Shown here: in pieces, positions 46,867 to 55,334 of the stretch
How positions within the stretch are numbered: the first letter of the stretch is position 1
Layout of the letters: every line of letters starts with the position of its first letter
DNA from: Bacteroidaceae bacterium
GTDB taxonomy: Bacteria > Bacteroidota > Bacteroidia > Bacteroidales > Bacteroidaceae
NCBI GenBank assembly: GCA_017428785.1
Contig: JAFRQD010000064.1
Location: forward strand, 1 to 58,575
DNA length: 58,575 nucleotides
Reading direction: 5' to 3'
Notes under the pieces: generated by a model
What the model was told of the DNA's origin: nothing
Seen by the model: only the letters and a program-made list of their open reading frames with translations
Database searches by the model: none
Made by a program: the position numbers and the translations under genes

Positions 46867-48915
46867 ATGCACATGAACAAAGCCCTTTCCTTCCTGGCAT
46901 TCTTGCTTTTAACCGCATGCTGCCAGGCACAGACCAACGTCACTATTGTGGACTGCCCCGACCGCGAGCAGAGCAACGCTAACTACACCAACTTCCGTGA
47001 ACCCCTGCAGCAGGCTCCGCTCCTGAAGCTGCCCGTTGGCAAGGTACAGCCCAAAGGTTGGCTTCGCAAATACCTTGAGTTGCAGCGCGACGGACTGAAC
47101 GGTCAGCTCGGCACCGTCAGCGCATGGCTCGACAAGAACAACAACCAATGGCTCTCCAATCAGGGCGACCACGGATGGGAAGAGGTGCCTTACTGGATCA
47201 GAGGCTACAGCAGTCTGGCCTTCATCCTGGACGATGCTGCCATGAAGCGCGAGGTGGACACATGGATCAATGCCGTGCTCAACAACCAAGCCTCCAACGG
47301 ACGCCTCGGCCCCGACGGATATGATGGCTCAAGCCCCGACCTCTGGGCAAAGATGCCGATGCTGTGGGCTCTGCAGACCTACTATGAAGCCACCGGTTCG
47401 AGACGTGTCCTGAACGCCATGAACCGCCACTTCAAGTGGGAACTGACCATCAACGACAACAAGTTCCTGAAAGGTCTTTGGCAGGAGAAGCGTGGCGGCG
47501 ACAACCTCTGGAGCGTACTCTGGCTCTATAACCGCAACGGCGACAAAACCATCCTGCCCCTCATCGACAAGCTCCATCGCGCCACTTCCGACTGGACGAT
47601 GCAGGGCGACCTGCCTAACTTCCACGGCGTGAACGTGGCCCAAGGCTTCCGCGAACCTGCCACATATTATATGTACACGGGCGACAAAGCGATGCTTGAG
47701 GCAACCTACCGCGCCCACAACGAGATGCGACGCCGCTTCGGACAGATGCCGGGCGGTATGTATGCAGCCGACGAGAACGCCCGCAACGGATACTATGACC
47801 CGAGGAACGGTGCCGAGACCTGTGCTATTGTAGAGCAGATGGCAAGCGACGAGATTCTGATGGGCATCACGGGCGACATCTTCTGGGCTGACCATTGCGA
47901 GAACGTGGCTTTCAACTCCCTGCCTGCCGCACTCACGCCCGACATGCGAGCCTTGCGCTATATCACATCGGCAAACATGGCTATCAGCGACGAGAAGAAC
48001 CATGCGCCCAGCATCGACAATGCCTTGCGCGGCATGCTCAGCATGAGTCCTTTCAGCTCCCGCTGCTGTCAGCACAATCACGGCATGGGCTGGCCTTACT
48101 TCTCTGAGCACCTTGTGATGGCAAGTGCCGATGGCGGTCTTGCCACGATGCTCTACGCTGCCAACGAGACAACGGCTCTGGTGGCCGACGGCGTCTCGCT
48201 TCGTATGGAGGAGACCACCAACTATCCTTTCGAGGAGACTATCACCCTGACGCTCCACCCCGAACGCGATGTCACCTTCCCCCTCTACCTGCGCATTCCG
48301 GCCTGGGCAGAAGGGGCATCTGTCAGCGTGAATGGTGAAGACCAAGCCATTGCGGAGGCTGCCGGACGCTATGTCCGCATCCAGCGCGAATGGCAGGAAG
48401 GCGATGTCGTCAGCCTGCGTCTGCCCATGACAGTTCGCACAACCGTTTGGCAGCAGAACAAATCGAGCGTCAGCGTCGATTATGGTCCGCTCACCCTCTC
48501 GCTCAAGATAGAGGAGGAGTACGAACAGCACGACAGCCGCGACCCAGAGTTCGTGCAGGACGACTCTCACTGGCAGTCGGGTGTCGATGCCTCGCTGTGG
48601 CCCTGCTATGTGCTTCGGGCGAAGAGCGACTGGAACTATGGTCTGGTGGTCGACGAACAGAACCTTCCCATCGAGTTCAGCGTCCAGCACAAGCCCTGGC
48701 CCGAGAACGACCAACCCTTCACCCTCGAAGGTGTGCCCTTGGAGTTCACGGCTGTCGGCAGACAGATTCCGTCGTGGAAGTTCGACGCCACAGGTATGAC
48801 GGACTTCCTCCCCACAAAGTACGCCAAGCGAGCCGAGACAACAACGCCCATCACTCTCGTCCCGATGGGAGCTGCCCGCCTACGCATCTCAGCCTTCCCC
48901 AGGGAGAAAGAATGA
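46867..48915 (+). CDS. GH127-like glycoside hydrolase (beta-L-arabinofuranosidase family, DUF1680-like)
   Basis: A 682-residue exported enzyme with an N-terminal signal and a possible lipobox (LLLTACC, Cys at about residue 18). The (alpha/alpha)6-barrel part has WLDKNNNQWLSNQG and the GAETCAIVEQ motif at about residues 315-324, and SSRCCQHNHGMGWP at about 396-409. GH127 enzymes use Cys residues with a Glu and a bound zinc, in a CxE and CCPPN-type pattern. The Cys-Cys pair and Glu are in place, but the second motif is CCQHN rather than CCPPN. A C-terminal beta-sandwich domain follows. The substrate is probably an arabinose-containing glycan; this is inferred from the family only. Confidence 0.78.
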   Translation: MHMNKALSFLAFLLLTACCQAQTNVTIVDCPDREQSNANYTNFREPLQQAPLLKLPVGKVQPKGWLRKYLELQRDGLNGQLGTVSAWLDKNNNQWLSNQGDHGWEEVPYWIRGYSSLAFILDDAAMKREVDTWINAVLNNQASNGRLGPDGYDGSSPDLWAKMPMLWALQTYYEATGSRRVLNAMNRHFKWELTINDNKFLKGLWQEKRGGDNLWSVLWLYNRNGDKTILPLIDKLHRATSDWTMQGDLPNFHGVNVAQGFREPATYYMYTGDKAMLEATYRAHNEMRRRFGQMPGGMYAADENARNGYYDPRNGAETCAIVEQMASDEILMGITGDIFWADHCENVAFNSLPAALTPDMRALRYITSANMAISDEKNHAPSIDNALRGMLSMSPFSSRCCQHNHGMGWPYFSEHLVMASADGGLATMLYAANETTALVADGVSLRMEETTNYPFEETITLTLHPERDVTFPLYLRIPAWAEGASVSVNGEDQAIAEAAGRYVRIQREWQEGDVVSLRLPMTVRTTVWQQNKSSVSVDYGPLTLSLKIEEEYEQHDSRDPEFVQDDSHWQSGVDASLWPCYVLRAKSDWNYGLVVDEQNLPIEFSVQHKPWPENDQPFTLEGVPLEFTAVGRQIPSWKFDATGMTDFLPTKYAKRAETTTPITLVPMGAARLRISAFPREKE

Positions 48916-48957
48916 TTGCGTCAACTCTCTGATTTCTAATACCCGCTTGAGGATTCA

Positions 48958-49036
48958 AAACGCGACACGAGGACTTTGCAAAATCCACGTGTCGCGTTTG
49001 TGTTTTCCACACGTGGATTTTCCGATTTCCTCGTGT
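48958..49036. terminator. Nested inverted-repeat structure between convergent genes
   Basis: Four 9-base arms: ACACGAGGA (48965-48973), TCCACGTGT (48984-48992), ACACGTGGA (49009-49017) and TCCTCGTGT (49028-49036). The outer pair and the inner pair are perfectly complementary, while adjacent arms pair with one mismatch. The outer first arm also belongs to a 12-bp stem AAACGCGACACG / CGTGTCGCGTTT (48958-48999). It can act as a terminator for both flanking convergent genes. Confidence 0.6.
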
Positions 49037-49116
49037 GGCATTTTTGTTTGTATCGGCTTCCTTGCATTTTAATCGACTAAAATGCAAAAATAGGCAAAAA
49101 GGCACATAAAAAACCT

Positions 49117-50352
49117 TCAGACGTATTCAAGCGTCAGAAGGCGGTCGGGGGAGAAGACACTCTGAGCTGTCGAGAGCAAATCCTCGGGAGTGATGGCATC
49201 GAGGCGCTCGAAAAGTTGCTCCCGTGAGAGCGTGGTGCCATAATGGAGATAACGCTTCGCCATTCCGATGGCCACATTCTCGAAGTTATCGTAAGAAATG
49301 CCGATTTGCCCCTTCAGCTGTCTTCGGGCAGCATCGAGAGCATGCTGGGAAAGGGGGTGCTGCACCAAGCGGTCCAACTCTCGAAGGACGAGTTTGTGGC
49401 ATCGGGCTCTGTCCTTTGCATCACACCCATAATAAACACTCCAAACGCCTGTATCCGTGTAGGTTGTCTGGTTGCTCTCGACGGTATAGACCAGTCCGTT
49501 GCGTTCGCGAAGAGCGAGGTTCAGGCGGCTGCTCATCGCCGGTCCGCCCAGCATGTTGCTGAGGAAATAAAGGTGCAGATGGCGAGGGTCGTTACCCCCG
49601 AACGACGGGGCTCCGACAACCACATGAGCCTGGTGTGTATTCTTCTCTCGGAGGACGTTAAAATCCCCGCGTGCGGCGATGCCAATCTCCGCGTGCGGCG
49701 TTGGCAATTTCCGCGTGCGGCGTTGGGCATCGCCGCACGCGGCGTTTTTTCCCACCGCACGGAGCACTTTTTCAGGCTCCACATTGCCCAACACATAAAG
49801 CACCATCCTGTCGGGATGATAAAGACGCCGGGCGAAGCGATGCAGGTCGCCGGAACGGTACTTCCGTAGCGTTTCGGCATCGCCCAGAATGTTGCGTCCG
49901 AGGGGATGAGACGGGAAGATAAGGCTCTCGAACTCGTCGTAGATGAGTTCCGCAGGCTGGTCCTGATAGCTCTCTATCTCGTCGATGACCACTTCCACCT
50001 CGCGGTTCATCTCTTCCTGGGGATAGGTGCTCTCCAAAGCGATGTCGAGCAGGAGGTCGATGGCCCTCGAAACATGTTGCTTCAGGCAAGTGCAATAATA
50101 GACCGTCTCCTCTTTGCCTGTAAACGCATTGAGTTCTCCGCCCACGCTCTCCATGCTCGAGATGACTTGCCGAGCCGAGCGACGGCGGGTCCCCTTGAAC
50201 GACATATGCTCGATGAAATGGGCCATTCCGCTCTCTTTGGGCAGTTCGTGGCGAGTGCCGGCATCGATGGCGATGCCCAGGTACACCACATCCGTCTGTC
50301 CCGGAGTGCAGACAAGCCTGAGGCCGCATGGAAGAGTGTAAGTTGTGAACAT
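49117..50352 (-). CDS. M16-family zinc peptidase with in-frame repeat insertion
   Basis: A 411-residue M16 (insulinase/processing-peptidase-like) metallopeptidase. The inverted zinc motif HFIEH occurs near residue 50 in MAHFIEHMSFKGT, and the downstream Glu ligand is in the EVEVVIDEIESY region (about 120-130). The second half has the family core THQAHVVVGAPSFGGND. No signal peptide is evident. Between residues ~202 and ~230 the frame passes straight through an 85-bp repeat element (copy F) with no stop, adding an Ala/Arg-rich insert in the linker between the two M16 half-domains. The ATG at 50352 lies five bases after the U-tract of a terminator. A GTG at 50379 would lie inside the hairpin. 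Confidence 0.88.
   Translation of the reverse strand: MFTTYTLPCGLRLVCTPGQTDVVYLGIAIDAGTRHELPKESGMAHFIEHMSFKGTRRRSARQVISSMESVGGELNAFTGKEETVYYCTCLKQHVSRAIDLLLDIALESTYPQEEMNREVEVVIDEIESYQDQPAELIYDEFESLIFPSHPLGRNILGDAETLRKYRSGDLHRFARRLYHPDRMVLYVLGNVEPEKVLRAVGKNAACGDAQRRTRKLPTPHAEIGIAARGDFNVLREKNTHQAHVVVGAPSFGGNDPRHLHLYFLSNMLGGPAMSSRLNLALRERNGLVYTVESNQTTYTDTGVWSVYYGCDAKDRARCHKLVLRELDRLVQHPLSQHALDAARRQLKGQIGISYDNFENVAIGMAKRYLHYGTTLSREQLFERLDAITPEDLLSTAQSVFSPDRLLTLEYV
49663..49747. repeat. 85-bp quadruple semi-palindrome element, copy F, inside the M16 coding sequence
   Basis: Four 22-bp-period units with cores CCGC-GT-GCGG (three) and CCGC-AC-GCGG, ending GGCGTTT. It lies wholly within an open reading frame and leaves the frame open. 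It encodes an insert that includes AACGDAQRRTRKLPTPHAE. Confidence 0.92.
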
Positions 50353-50356
50353 ATTT

Positions 50357-50390
50357 AAAAAAAGGCGGGAAACAATCACTGCTTCCCGCC
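50357..50390 (-). terminator. Intrinsic terminator after the rpmB-rpmG-DUF4295 operon
   Basis: On the minus strand a hairpin GGCGGGAA ... TTCCCGCC with 8-bp perfect stem (50364-50390) is followed by seven T (50357-50363), a textbook rho-independent terminator. It ends five bases before the M16 start codon. Confidence 0.85.
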
Positions 50391-50414
50391 TCCCAACTCA
50401 TATAAACTTATACA

Positions 50415-50573
50415 CTAATTTTTGAAAAAATCCTTTACGGCCTCATTGGGAACCATCTGCTCGTCGAATGAGTAGGAACCTGTCTGAGGGTTCTTCACCA
50501 TCTTGATAACCTTGGTGTATGAACGGCCATCGGTTTTACCCGTCTGAAGGGTTGCGACTGTTTTCTTTGCCAT
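50415..50573 (-). CDS. Small DUF4295-like protein next to rpmG
   Basis: A 52-residue basic protein, MAKKTVATLQTGKTDGRSY to VPNEAVKDFFKN. This matches the short DUF4295 proteins that are found beside rpmB and rpmG across Bacteroidota. Genome context suggests a link to the ribosome, but no function is established here. The start ATG is at 50573, 25 bases after the rpmG stop, and an intrinsic terminator follows at 50357-50390. It is too short for most ORF thresholds. Confidence 0.88.
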   Translation of the reverse strand: MAKKTVATLQTGKTDGRSYTKVIKMVKNPQTGSYSFDEQMVPNEAVKDFFKN

Positions 50574-50598
50574 AACTTATATTACACTTAATGGGTTA

Positions 50599-50787
50599 TT
50601 ACTTGATTTCCTTATGAACAGTCATCTTTTTCAAGATGGGATTATACTTCTTGAGCTCGAGACGCTCGGGAGTATTCTTTCTGTTCTTCGTGGTGATGTA
50701 GCGGGATGTGCCGGGCAGACCGCTCTGCTTCATCTCGGTGCACTCCAGAATCACCTGGATTCTGTTGCCTTTAACTTTCTTTGCCAT
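50599..50787 (-). CDS. rpmG: 50S ribosomal protein L33
   Basis: A 62-residue basic protein ([18 protein letters not shown] start) of the large ribosomal subunit near the E site. It has a single Cys in the place of the first CxxC pair of zinc-binding L33, so it is a zinc-independent form. Second gene of the rpmB-rpmG-DUF4295 operon; 21 bases after rpmB. Confidence 0.95.
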   Translation of the reverse strand: MAKKVKGNRIQVILECTEMKQSGLPGTSRYITTKNRKNTPERLELKKYNPILKKMTVHKEIK

Positions 50788-50808
50788 TTCGTTAACTCCT
50801 TCGTTAGA

Positions 50809-51069
50809 TTAACCGATTACACGAATATCCTTCCAATCACAATAACCTTCAGCCACTGCGTTCTTCAGAGCGGCGTCGAGTCCTACCTTATTGATGTAGC
50901 GCAGACCGGAAGCGCTGATGTTCAGACTAATCCAGCAATCCTCCTCCACATAGTAGAACTTTTTGGTGAACAGGTTCACGTTGAAGCTCCTCTTGGTGCG
51001 GCGCTTGGAGTGTGACACATTATTGCCAATCATGGCCTTCTTACCGGTAATTTGACAAATCTTAGACAT
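50809..51069 (-). CDS. rpmB: 50S ribosomal protein L28
   Basis: An 86-residue protein with the L28 start [20 protein letters not shown] and the [12 protein letters not shown] motif (about residue 55-66). Large-subunit protein, first gene of the operon. Its promoter (51125-51154) is a full consensus match. Length is normal. Confidence 0.95.
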   Translation of the reverse strand: MSKICQITGKKAMIGNNVSHSKRRTKRSFNVNLFTKKFYYVEEDCWISLNISASGLRYINKVGLDAALKNAVAEGYCDWKDIRVIG

Positions 51070-51124
51070 TTCTAATCTTCTCTTTTTAGTCTATTCCAAT
51101 AGACGACTTTTTCCAAACCGGCTG

Positions 51125-51154
51125 CAAAGGTACGACATTTTTTCAATCCGCCAA
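51125..51154 (-). promoter_or_regulatory. Promoter of the rpmB operon
   Basis: On the minus strand, TTG at 51152-51154, a 19-base spacer and TACCTTTG at 51125-51132, matching the Bacteroidota -33/-7 pattern. It is divergent to the GH97 promoter. Confidence 0.8.
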
Positions 51155-51205
51155 GCATTTTGCCCCTTTTTTCTTATTTAATATGTGTTTTTATGGAATT
51201 TTTAG

Positions 51206-51213
51206 TATCTTTG
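51206..51213 (+). promoter_or_regulatory. -7 box upstream of the GH97 gene
   Basis: TATCTTTG matches TAnnTTTG, 21 bases before the ATG at 51235. It lies inside the longer open frame that starts at 51160 and so fixes the shorter start. Confidence 0.6.
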
Positions 51214-51234
51214 CAAACAAAAACCCATTATATC

Positions 51235-53751
51235 ATGCAAACTAGAACACTCTTACTTTGCGCTGCCCTGCTGCAAGCGCTTACACTGTGGGCAGAGGAC
51301 TTCACCGTGTCTTCTCCCGACGGACACTTGAAAGCAACGGTATCTCTCACCGACGGGAAGCTCAGCTATTCTGTCGGAAAAGACGGCAGAACCATAGTTA
51401 GCGAGTCGCCTTTAGGACTTAAGTTCTCTACATTGAACCTTTCGGAAGAGCTGGAGCTGGTGGAGGCTGTGAACGATTCCGTCGATGACGCCTACTCTCT
51501 TCCCGTAGGCAAACGCAGTCAGTACCGCGACCGCTGCAACACACTTTCCGTTACGACGAAAAGGGGGACATGGAGGATGACCGTCCTCTTCCGCCTCTAC
51601 GACGACGGTTTTGCTTTCCGATACATCATCCCAAAGTACGGGGGACACACTTCGGCGAACTTCACCGAGGAAGCAAGCCGCATCCGTGTGGCCAACATCG
51701 CCAGCACGCTTGCCTGTCGGTTCCTGGGCAATTCGGGCGGTAACGACCCTAACTATCCCTACGAAGGCCTCTATACGAACTATACCGACTGGCAAACGCT
51801 TCTCGAGACTGGCGACAGGCGCTACAACTCCCCTACCCTCGTCTATAACGGGACCGACTATCTCCTCATTTCCGAAGCCGATTGCCGCGGCATCTTCTGC
51901 ACCTCTCTGACAAAAGCCGAGGAGCAAGTGGGCGAGTTCTCCTACAGTTGGGCCGGACAGACAAAAGACTATGCCGAGGACAAAGCACACCGCATCACAT
52001 GCAACCTGCCCGCCTATACACCTTGGCGAATGGTGGTGTGCGGCGACATAAAGACCATCTTCGAAACGACGATGACAGAGAATCTGTGCCCGCCTACCAC
52101 GATAAGCGACCTCAGCTGGATTAAGCCAGGCGTCGCTGCATGGTATTGGGGCGGCTCGGATGGCGGCAAGGGTGAGATAAAGAATGCTTATGGCGGACTC
52201 CGCGAAGGCGAGTGGGCACACTGCGAACTCTCAGCAGAAATGGGCTGGCCCTACTATCTCATCGATGCAGGCTGGAGCTCGTCCTGGTTCCCCGGCTTCG
52301 TGAATGATGCGAATGCAAAAGGTGTAGATTGCCTCCTTTGGGGCGACTCCAGGCTCATCTATAGTCAGGACTTCTCAAACGAGAGGATGGACGCGACTAT
52401 GAAGAAGTGGCACCAGTGGGGCATGAAGGGCATCAAGGTCGATTTCTGGGAAGACGATTCGAAGGAAGCCATGGAGCGAATCGAGAAACTATACAAGACT
52501 GCGGCGAAATACAAGATGATGGTCAACATCCACGGCTGCACGCGTCCTTCAGGCCTGCGCCGCACCTATCCCAACATCATGACGCAGGAGGGCATCTTTG
52601 GCGGCGAGCAGAACTTCTGGCATTCAAAGAAGAACACGACTCAGCAACACTTAGGCGTCCTCTTTACCCGCAATGTGGTCGGGGCGATGGACTACACGCC
52701 CGGCGACTTCGCAACCTGGCGAGGCAGCATCATGACCCATAGAAGTATGGGGCATCACATGGCTCTGCTGACGCTCTTCGAGAGTGGAATCGTTCATATT
52801 GCCGAGTGCCCCCAGAACCTGAAATACTTCTTGGGTCGCGACATCATGAAGCGTCTGCCCGCTGCCTGGGATGAGAGTCTGCTCCTGGAAGGCAATCCGC
52901 AGAAGTTCGCCACAGTCGCCAGGAGGAAAGGCAGCGACTGGTGGGTGTCGGGCATCAGTGTCAACGAGCGTTCCTGCCGACTGAAACTGGACTTCCTCGA
53001 AGAGGGAACATCCTATACGGCCTACATCTATCGGGACGGCTCTTGCCGCTCCGACCTCAAGTTCGAGAAGAAGCAAGTGACGAAAGGCAACACCATCACC
53101 ATCAAGGAAATCAGCGAAGGCGGCTTCCTCATGCAGATCTCTCCCGACGACAACCTCGCTGTGCCTCTGGAGCGCACTACCTACGAGGCTGAAGCTTCCA
53201 CAAATACGCTTACCGGCAGAGCAAAAGCGAAGGAATACTCTTCGCTTCATGCTTCCGGAGGCAAATTCGTAGGCGACGTCGGGCTGGGCAGCAAGATTCA
53301 GTTCAAACGCATCAAAGCCTCTCACACAGGCGATTACATCCTGACCATCTACTACATCTCGAAGGACACGCGGCCGGCCAAGCTTCTCGTCAACGACGTG
53401 CAGATTGGCGACACGATATTCTACCAAAGCAACGGCGACTGCACCAGTTCTTGGGACCCCGACGGGATGGGATGGAAGATGATTCCCATCACTCTGAACA
53501 AAGGCTCGAACAACACCATCACCATTCAAGCCTTCGACGACCTTTGGGCACCTAACTTCGACCGCATCACGCTGCATCCCGTCCTCTCCGACGACGAGAT
53601 TACAGGCATCGACCCTATACTCCTTAAAGACCCTAAAGACCCTAAGAACCCCAAAGACCCTAACTATTTCGCCCTCGACGGCCGCAAACTGGCGGGCACA
53701 CCTTCGCGGGGCTTTTACATTCACGACGGAAAGAAACTCTTGAAGCAATGA
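51235..53751 (+). CDS. GH97-family glycoside hydrolase with C-terminal carbohydrate-binding-like domain
   Basis: An 838-residue exported glycosidase. The signal peptide is MQTRTLLLCAALLQALTLWA. Residues ~25-290 form the N-terminal beta-super-sandwich, then a TIM barrel with SWIKPGVAAWYWGG, GIKVDFWEDD (about 402) and MVNIHGCTRPSGLRRTYPN (about 425). An Asp at the end of the KVD motif is the position of the nucleophile in retaining GH97 alpha-galactosidases, so a retaining enzyme is likely rather than a SusB-type inverting glucosidase. A jelly-roll domain (about 640-780, YEAEASTNTLTGRAK) follows, then a DPKDPKNPKDP linker and a short sorting-like tail (LDGRKLAG ... FYIHDGKKLLK). It overlaps the next gene by ATGA. 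Confidence 0.85.
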   Translation: MQTRTLLLCAALLQALTLWAEDFTVSSPDGHLKATVSLTDGKLSYSVGKDGRTIVSESPLGLKFSTLNLSEELELVEAVNDSVDDAYSLPVGKRSQYRDRCNTLSVTTKRGTWRMTVLFRLYDDGFAFRYIIPKYGGHTSANFTEEASRIRVANIASTLACRFLGNSGGNDPNYPYEGLYTNYTDWQTLLETGDRRYNSPTLVYNGTDYLLISEADCRGIFCTSLTKAEEQVGEFSYSWAGQTKDYAEDKAHRITCNLPAYTPWRMVVCGDIKTIFETTMTENLCPPTTISDLSWIKPGVAAWYWGGSDGGKGEIKNAYGGLREGEWAHCELSAEMGWPYYLIDAGWSSSWFPGFVNDANAKGVDCLLWGDSRLIYSQDFSNERMDATMKKWHQWGMKGIKVDFWEDDSKEAMERIEKLYKTAAKYKMMVNIHGCTRPSGLRRTYPNIMTQEGIFGGEQNFWHSKKNTTQQHLGVLFTRNVVGAMDYTPGDFATWRGSIMTHRSMGHHMALLTLFESGIVHIAECPQNLKYFLGRDIMKRLPAAWDESLLLEGNPQKFATVARRKGSDWWVSGISVNERSCRLKLDFLEEGTSYTAYIYRDGSCRSDLKFEKKQVTKGNTITIKEISEGGFLMQISPDDNLAVPLERTTYEAEASTNTLTGRAKAKEYSSLHASGGKFVGDVGLGSKIQFKRIKASHTGDYILTIYYISKDTRPAKLLVNDVQIGDTIFYQSNGDCTSSWDPDGMGWKMIPITLNKGSNNTITIQAFDDLWAPNFDRITLHPVLSDDEITGIDPILLKDPKDPKNPKDPNYFALDGRKLAGTPSRGFYIHDGKKLLKQ

Positions 53752-55319
53752 GACACATAGCACTCCTGACATTCCTGAGCTGGGCATGGTTCTGCTCGGC
53801 ACAGACCGAGAAAGATGCCTGCACCAGCATCATGGTGGGAAAGAACGCATCGACCGACGGTTCGGTCATGACGAGCCACACCTGCGACTCGTGGTATCGC
53901 ACCTGGATGAGCATCGAGCCTGCAAAGGACTATCCCCGCGACACCATCATGAGCATCTACGAGGGGACGATGCACACCGAGCACTCCAAGGATATGACGG
54001 ATGTCAAGGAAAGGGGGACGATTCCTCAGGCGCGTCACACCTACCGCTTCCTCAACACGGCCTATCCCTGCCTGAACGAGAAGCAGCTGGCGATGGGCGA
54101 GACGACCATCAGCGGCCGCGACACATTGCAGAACAAGAAGGGGCTCTTCATGATTGAGGAGCTGCAACGCGTTGCCCTGCAGCGCTGCACAACGGCCCGA
54201 CAGGCCATCCGGCTCATGGGCAGCCTCATCAAGCAGTACGGCTACGGCGACAGCGGCGAATGCCTCACCATCGCCGACCAGAAAGAGGTGTGGATCTTCG
54301 AGGTGTTCGGCGAGGGGCCGAAACAGATCGGGGGCGTCTGGGCAGCCCAGCGCATACCCGACGACGAGGTGGCGGTCAGCGCGAACATCTGCCGCATAGG
54401 CAAAATCGACTTAAGCGACACGGACCACTTCATGGCTTCGGACAATGTCTTCTCCGTAGCCAAGCAGTTAAACCTTTGGGACGGCAAGGAGGAATTCTCT
54501 TTTTGGAAGGCTTACTCTGGCGGCAACTATTTCAACGAGCCGAAGAACTACAGCGTGCGCGAACTTTTCATCATGCAGCAGCTTGCTCCCGATGCCAATT
54601 TTACCGATGAAATGGGCGAATTACCACTCTCGGTGAAGCCGAAAGAGAAGGTTTCTGTCGAGAGGGTCTCTAAGCTTTTGGGCTCATATTATGAGGGTAC
54701 GGACCTCAGCCTTTCGTGCAAAATCGACTCGCTGGCTAAGGATGGCAACGGAGTGAAACTGAAAGGAGGCAAGCCGCTGATAAGCAACCCCTGGATGCGT
54801 CCGGATGAGATTCGCCGCTATGCCGGTCTGCTGAACGACAGCACGATGGCCAACATCCGCACCGTCAGCGTCTCCTGGTGCGCCTACAGCACGGTGATTC
54901 AGCTGCGTTCGTGGATGCCCGACGAGATAGGCGGTGTGGCTTGGGTTGCGCTCGACAACCCGGGACAGTCGCCTCGCTTCCCCATTTTCTCTGGAAATAC
55001 TGAGCTGCCCATGATGCTTGGCGTCTGTGGCCAGCATCGGAAAAGAGACGATGCAGCACTCTGGCATTACCGCGAGGCAAACCGAATTTCATCGATGAAA
55101 TGGGGACAAACTCGCGAATCGCTACAGAAAGCTCAGCAATATTTCCTCGACAAAGCAGAGCGCGAACAGGCGTTTGTGGAACGTACCTGGTGGAACACCG
55201 ATGAGAAGGAGCGGACGGCTTTCCTGAATGGCTACACGGCGGACTTTTTCAATGCCACCATTGGCCGCTGGGACGAACTGGCCCGCAAGTATTGGCGGCA
55301 GTTCTGGTCGGGCTTCTGA
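53748..55319 (+). CDS. Secreted C69-family (U34) dipeptidase
   Basis: A 523-residue exported peptidase of the PepD/C69 Ntn-hydrolase family. The signal peptide ends near CSAQ (residues 16-19), and the mature chain then starts a few residues before Cys25 in DACTSIMVGKNASTDGSV, the expected N-terminal nucleophile. Removal of the short propeptide would be needed to free the Cys. Other family features are TYRFLNTAYPCLNEKQLAMGET (in part), GYGDSGECLTIADQKEVW and SVSWCAYSTVIQLRSW. It probably splits dipeptides outside the cytoplasm. It overlaps the GH97 gene by four bases, so the two are translated together. Confidence 0.88.
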   Translation: MRHIALLTFLSWAWFCSAQTEKDACTSIMVGKNASTDGSVMTSHTCDSWYRTWMSIEPAKDYPRDTIMSIYEGTMHTEHSKDMTDVKERGTIPQARHTYRFLNTAYPCLNEKQLAMGETTISGRDTLQNKKGLFMIEELQRVALQRCTTARQAIRLMGSLIKQYGYGDSGECLTIADQKEVWIFEVFGEGPKQIGGVWAAQRIPDDEVAVSANICRIGKIDLSDTDHFMASDNVFSVAKQLNLWDGKEEFSFWKAYSGGNYFNEPKNYSVRELFIMQQLAPDANFTDEMGELPLSVKPKEKVSVERVSKLLGSYYEGTDLSLSCKIDSLAKDGNGVKLKGGKPLISNPWMRPDEIRRYAGLLNDSTMANIRTVSVSWCAYSTVIQLRSWMPDEIGGVAWVALDNPGQSPRFPIFSGNTELPMMLGVCGQHRKRDDAALWHYREANRISSMKWGQTRESLQKAQQYFLDKAEREQAFVERTWWNTDEKERTAFLNGYTADFFNATIGRWDELARKYWRQFWSGF

Positions 55320-55334
55320 AGCTGCCTGATATTC

